Of a stretch of 64,000 nt of DNA, positions 58,472 to 64,000 are shown in pieces. Both the position numbers and the translations under genes were made by a program. The notes under the pieces were generated by a model. That model ran no database searches, had not been told where the DNA came from, and saw nothing but the letters and a program-made list of their open reading frames with translations. Position 1 is the first letter of the stretch; every line of letters starts with the position of its first letter. This stretch comes from Combretum micranthum. Taxonomy: Eukaryota > Streptophyta > Magnoliopsida > Myrtales > Combretaceae. Location of the stretch: positions 60,923-124,922 of the forward strand of contig JAMXBD010003350.1 in the NCBI GenBank assembly GCA_024138025.1, written 5' to 3'.

Positions 58472-61271
58472 ATATCTAACTAAATATATTTATGTATTTA
58501 TATATAATCTTTAGAGCATATAAGCTCACTTGTTATTTATTTAATTTCATGCTTTGCAATTTATTTATTTCATGTTATTTCTTTAAGACTAGTCTTTCTA
58601 GTCTTAGACTTGTCCATATCAAGTCAAAACAACCTTTTGTTTATTTTCTTTATTCTCTTAGGACTAGTCTATTCTTAGTACGGGGATGCCTTGATGAAGC
58701 TAAGACTCCCAATACTTGACTGGGATACCTTGATGAAGCTAAGGTTTCCAATATTTGATATTTTTATTATTTTGATTCTAGTATTTTCTCATGTTCTTAT
58801 TATTTGACATGCTCATAATACTTGCATCTACATAATGATATTGTCTCAACTAATTCAAAAGTAGAATATTACTTTATTAAAGGAACTCAAAACTAGATTT
58901 TCTATTATGTGACTTATTGCAAAATAATAGAATTATTATCAACAACATAGAAATGGAGTAATACAAGTTTTCTCAAAGTTTTCTTAAATAACAAAGATAG
59001 CTTTACCAAAGAAACATAAGAAATAAATACTTTCTTTGTATATTATGGTAACCTAAGTTTTAGTATAATAATTTGTTAATATTCAAAGTTTTTACAAAAA
59101 GCTTAAGATTAAGCTCTTTTTTCACTCCATAACAAAACTTAGAAACAAACTAGTTTTCAAAGTTAAGATGAATTCAACCCATAAACTCACTTAGGAAAAA
59201 TAATGATTTTCAAGTTTCTAAAGAAGAAACTTATTTTCAAAGAATATAAATAAGATAAGATTAAAAAACAAAGGATTTTATCAATAAAGAGGATTCTTTT
59301 CAAAGAAATAAAAGGACAAGTTTTAGAAAACAAAAAGTTATATTTTAAATAATAAATATGAGAAGACAAGACTTATTTTCTAAAACCATTCTAAATACAA
59401 ATTTATAAAAAGGTTTTCAACAACTTAACACTTTTGATAAATTTGATATTTTATCACTAGAAGTAAAATTTATGAAAGACTGAGGTTAAAGAAAAATTTA
59501 CTTGTTTTTGGAAAAAGAATGAAGAAAATAAAATAAGAATATACTCATTTATAATAACCTATGAAAATATAAAGTTTCTTCAAAATACTTGAAAAGAAAT
59601 TTGTCAAAGTTAAAGTTTTAACGACTCAAAATGAATTGTTTTATGAAATAAATTGTTGAGATACTACCATTAGAGGTTTTGCATATAAAGTGAGCTTATC
59701 TATACACTTAAATGATTTATCAATTATATATATGTATATATCTATATTTTTACTAAAGGATTTTTGAATGAAGATGAGTTAGAAAATGGTTTTGCAAAGA
59801 TCTAGAAATATTCGTTTTAAATTTGTACCCTACGTTTTCAGAACCCAAATGACCTTATATGACAAAGATAACCTTAGAAATGGATATATCCTTTCGAATA
59901 GGTAGAAAACGGTATATTATATGCGAAATTCCAAGTTAAAATTAGCAAGTTATGGCCATTTTAAATTGGAATTTCATTCTATATGAATTTGACAAACATA
60001 GTGAAATAGAATTAGAAAGTTTAAGTAGAATTTCTACGAAATACTCATCCCGGGTATTTCTTTTATCTAGGTGATGAAAGATACGAGATTACCCTTTTTG
60101 AGGATTACTACGACTAAGAAGATCGCGAAATGGACAAGTGAGTTATTCCTCTTAATTTCGTTACCTTACTTTTGGTTGTAAAGTAATGACATTAGCATAC
60201 TAAGAAAAGATAAAAATGGATATGTATGGGAATCCAGGGATATCTATATATGTGATTCTTTGTTTATGCGTGAAATGAGAATTAAGAATATCGTAACTTC
60301 AAACTGCCTATTTAAGTGTTTTTGTTACTTACTTGTATGATTGTTTATTATTTGCTAAATTGATTGATCGCCCCCTAATAAACCTTAATAAAGTTTATCT
60401 TAAGAAAAATAAAACGCTCACGCATAGCATCCGTCGAGTCACATCTCTTTCGGAAGGCTGCTACTCCTATGCATAGAGTTGGATTGGCTGTTATCGTACT
60501 GTGACACGGGCCATGTTCCTTCCTAGAGAATCCAAATCACCCGGGGAATGCGACTCTAGGTTCTGAGCTGAGCCAACCGAACGCTTTGGGTGGGGACCTA
60601 GGGACTAGTAGTAGAAGATCGAGGATCTTCATCACCGATTCCCTAACCTTCGATACGGAGGGGTAAATCCGTTCTATATATGGTTTCTGGATAACTATAT
60701 ATATTTGCGTAATCATGTGATTGTTGAAATGTATGCATAGCATATGTGTGAAAATTTAAATGAACTTGTTTGAAAACATGGTGCGAATGAAAAGGAATAT
60801 CTCACTAAGCTAGTTGTAGCTTATACCCCTATAGATTTTGATGAAATAAGTATACTCGTGGCTTAAATTGAGGATCATGATGTAAAGGAGGTCATGAAAT
60901 GATGTTAAGCTTCTATGAAGGAAATAGAAACATAAGATGAAGTTATTCTGTAAGGTTCCTTATATGAAATGTATGCTATGTTAGTGTTTTAAAAATTCTA
61001 AAAAGTGTATTTATTTTGATTTGAAGACAATAGAGAGATATGCCCCTAAGAATTGTAATTTAATATGTTTATATTTTATGATAAGTATTCTCTTGGCCTT
61101 GTTACTTAATTATTATCAATATAAATTATACTACTCCGATGCGTTCCCTTGGTTGTGATGTACACTTTGTACTTGATATCGAAGCCTTTGCGTGACTGAG
61201 GTAGTCATTCCTAGGCTTTAGTATTGTGTACAGCAGACTGCCACGTTTACGATACCCCTCGGGGCGTGACA
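58472..61271 (+). mobile_element. LTR copy E, 5'-truncated, plus strand
   Basis: Aligns with copy A from about 29390 onward (AGAGCATATAAGCTCACTTG at 58513; AGCAAGTTATGGCCATTTTAA near 59944) to the end CTCGGGGCGTGACA at 61271. The first 1 kb is missing and its cut edge touches the outer end of copy D, so D and E point away from each other. It contains a 40-bp tandem duplication around 58682-58760. Confidence 0.75.
58682..58760 (+). repeat. 40-bp tandem duplication inside copy E
   Basis: CCTTGATGAAGCTAAG followed by CCCAATACTTGA occurs at about 58688 and again, with changes, at about 58728. Copy A carries the unit once (about 29618-29650). Confidence 0.8.
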
Positions 61272-61842
61272 ATATGAATAGAGCACTCAAAATTGATTTT
61301 CTCTCTTTTACTCAAAATTTACAAGATAATAAACAAGGGAACAACGATTAAGAGAGAATTCTTAATTTGTTTATTTGCAAATGAAATTTCTCAAAAAGTT
61401 GTTTAAATCTCCAAAGAAAAATGTATTTGTAGTCTTCAAAAACTTAAATGTTCGTTTAAGATAACGTCTAATAGATAGGGACATTAAATGCACGCAATGG
61501 TCGAATTAGAAGTCCACTGACTAGCCAATCTAAAGATCTCACATAGATTGACTTGTCATGACTTTAAATTTTCCCTCCTCATGACTTGGATGCTGGACTC
61601 AACCAGCACTGTGCTTTATCTTATTGAATTGGTTCGTGGGTCCTATATGCATTGGCTAGCCAGTGTACTCTCTATCAGCATAAAAACAAAGCACACAAGG
61701 CACATATACACGCACGACAAATATCTTGATTTATGTTTTTCCTTATAAATTATCAATCATATTCAAATGAGGTGTATTTATGAAATCTTTATGTAACATT
61801 TGCTCTCATCAAAATCACATATAAAGAGAATTTAGTTTAACA
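61272..61842 (-). mobile_element. Copia LTR remnant, minus strand, cut by copy E
   Basis: Lies directly beside a copia-type polypurine tract. On the minus strand the LTR would start TGTTAAACTAAATTC at 61842. Its far end is lost at the border with copy E. No second LTR was found. Confidence 0.5.
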
Positions 61843-61865
61843 ATCTCCCCCATTTTGATGAGGGC
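61843..61865 (-). promoter_or_regulatory. Copia-type polypurine tract
   Basis: The minus strand reads CCCTCATCAAAATGGGGGAG followed by ATTG and the LTR start. The CATCAAAA-GGGGGAGATTGT wording is characteristic of plant Ty1/copia 3' ends. Confidence 0.65.
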
Positions 61866-62129
61866 AAACAATTATGTAAAAGCTTTTTTTGTTACTTTAC
61901 TCCTTCTCAATAAATGCTCCGCCACAATTCTATAAAAAGCACAAGATCAATCAATTAAACATACAATTATCTCCCCTTTTGACCTCATAAAAAGATTTAT
62001 ACAAGATATTAAGAAAAAGAATCAATAAGAGGAGATAGCCATGTAAGACATTTAATAAAGAGATCAATATAACAAATTAGTGCAAAAAGTCACATAGATG
62101 TCCAAACATAGAGTTGTATACATAAATTA

Positions 62130-62400
62130 AACATAAATGTGCAGACAGGAAAAATATAACAAGAAGGAGGATCATGCAGGAGGAACATCGCATGGAGGTA
62201 GAGGAGGGTGAACGTGATAAAAGTGATCCATGAAGCCTTGAATACCAGAACTAAAAGACTAAAAATCTGAGCGAATATAAAAAAATCCGGTTCTCTATAG
62301 TATCGAATTTGGAGTCCATATGAGCATGAAGCTCCTGAAGAGAGGAAATAGAGGAACTAAGAGTTGAAGAACTAGAAGATGGTATAAGCCTAAGCTCTCT
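62130..62400 (-). pseudogene. Copia internal remnant, short coiled-coil-like reading
   Basis: Upstream of the polypurine tract the minus strand gives LSSSISSLQELHAHMDSKFD (about 62370-62310), a short helical segment that may belong to the 3' end of the copia internal region. It is cut at about 62400 by the start of LTR copy F. The function is unknown and it is too short to assign firmly. Confidence 0.35.
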
Positions 62401-64000
62401 TTGTAAACCAAGCTTGATTTCGAGAACCGAATCGGAAATCGAAACCCTAAACCGGAACAACTAGAGTTAGAAAGCAACCTAGAAACCCTAAGTCTGGCTT
62501 CACCGAGAATAAAACCATAGAACTTTTGAGAACAAGTTGATCTAGATTATAGTTCTACAGAATATATCGAAACATAAAAAGAACAGTTTTCAGGAAATTA
62601 TTTGTTTCGAACCCGACCGGGATCCGTTTCAGAAAACCGGGCCCCAGGACTCGAAATTAGAAAAATATTCTGGAATACTCTTTAAGACTGGAATTTAATA
62701 AGGAATTCAAAAATATATTTATTATAATTTTTTGGTTTATAAAAATTATAGTTATAGCCTTTTATCATATTTTCTTTACTAACCGGTAATTTAATTGTCT
62801 AATCTATTATTCATTACTACTCACAAGTACGAGCCTATACCCTACTCACACTCATAAGCCATACCCCTACTCTTACATCCGTACAATTTAACCTTACCTC
62901 ATTACATCATATTCCTTACATTTACTTTTTCCAATATATTTTATTACTTAAATTACTTTATTAAATTGGATTTTTCTACACAAAAAAAACTCATTCTCAT
63001 CCTCTCTCTCTTTGGCCGGTGCTACCCCCTTCCATTTCCCTCTCATATGTTTTATTTTCTTCTTTTATTTAATCACACAAAACCCTAATCCAATTCCTTA
63101 TATAAACACATTTATACCTTTACCATTTCACTTTCCTTTCTTTTTCACAAAATCAACTTTTAGAAACAGTTTTTCTCTCCTCTCTTCTCTCTAGTGTGTT
63201 GTGAGCCCCTTCCCTCTAAACCACACACACAAAATTTTTTTCTTCAAGCTTTCTTGTTTCAAACATCAAATAGGTATAGATCTATACACTATCACCATAA
63301 AAATATGTAATGGCAAGACCATTCATGTGTGGATTCACATAAAAATCCCCATGAGTTTCATGCTAGGGATTTGAAATCACTAAAACATGATGATCAAGTC
63401 ATCACAAGTTGTGGATCTTATGTTTAAGCTCATATTTTTATCATGATCATGATATATTTCATATAGTGATGATCTTATGTAGAAATCTTGTTACTAAATT
63501 ATTATCATAATAGTATACTTCATTTCATGCATCTAACATGATCATCACACTAAGATCTATCTTATAAACATCCATCATTTACATGTCATTTGAGATCTCA
63601 TGCATTTATCTTTTTTAAAATGAATAAATAGCCATAAAGATTTTGTCTCATGTAAATGAATGTTTTGTTTATTTCTAAAAGTTAGGATATTTATGAAGAT
63701 GAGCCAAAAAACTCAAGAATAAATTTTGTTTCTTCAAATAAACTTTTGTAAATTCGGATGGAAAAAGAGTTATATTTTGAAAACCTATTTTCAACTCCAA
63801 AACATGAGTTTTTATATGAAAAAAGAAGGGCTTATGGAATATGTATCAATAGGAGATGATTTTGACAAGTTAATGGTAGATCTACTAAGAGAAATTTGTT
63901 AAACAAGAAATATTTACAAGATAGAAAATTTGGATCTTAGGTTAGTTACATGAAATTCGTAACTAGGAAAAGAGGGTATGTAAATACCATATTTCATCAA
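62401..64000 (+). mobile_element. LTR copy F, runs off the window
   Basis: Starts near TGTAAACCAAGCTTGATTTC. Shared landmarks are the CGGGATCCGTTTCAGAAAACC block at 62618 (GGGATCAGTTTTCAAAAACC in copy A), the TATA box TATATAAAC at 63099-63107 and pyrimidine-rich sequence downstream. The 3' end is beyond the window. The frame at 63012-63194 covers the presumed promoter and leader and is not a gene. Confidence 0.65.

Noticed and set aside
63012..63194. 60-codon hydrophobic frame
   Set aside because: Same place in LTR copy F, same compositional cause.

Overview
The window looks like nuclear DNA of a dicot plant: it is AT-rich, has one intron-containing gene with GT/AG splice sites, and is otherwise nested LTR retrotransposons of plant lineages (Tat/Ogre-like and Athila-like Ty3/gypsy, Ty1/copia scraps, one LINE). 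I cannot name the species.

Layout. 1-758: right end of an LTR carrying a small inverted-repeat DNA element. 2030-3500: decayed LINE. 6209-13864 (minus): the only host gene, a P4-type ATPase (phospholipid flippase) of the ALA1 group. Its seven coding exons join in phase only if four single-base indels are allowed for; with these reconciled the product is about 1296 aa and every P4 motif is present. 13865-14960: its 5' leader and probable promoter.

15222-44036: a plus-strand Tat-lineage gypsy element that lost gag, protease and most of RT but keeps RNase H and integrase remnants and an antisense plant-mobile-domain-like ORF. A 3.4-kb LTR (B) sits at its 3' end. Its 3' LTR is split by a solo LTR (X, 24394-43688). 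X holds another solo LTR (Y, 24480-26633) and a complete minus-strand Athila-like element (27904-43556: gag, protease, RT, RNase H and integrase, all with stops or frameshifts). The left LTR of the Athila-like element is split by a 3.5-kb solo LTR (A, 28335-31871). Target-site duplications support most joins, so the order of insertion can be read directly.

44037-64000: gene-free AT-rich DNA with copia scraps, a CACTA-type terminus at 49583, and four more copies (C to F) of the same 3.4-3.5-kb LTR family, two on each strand; F runs off the window.

The only host function is lipid translocation by the P4-ATPase. No tRNA, rRNA or CRISPR array was seen.
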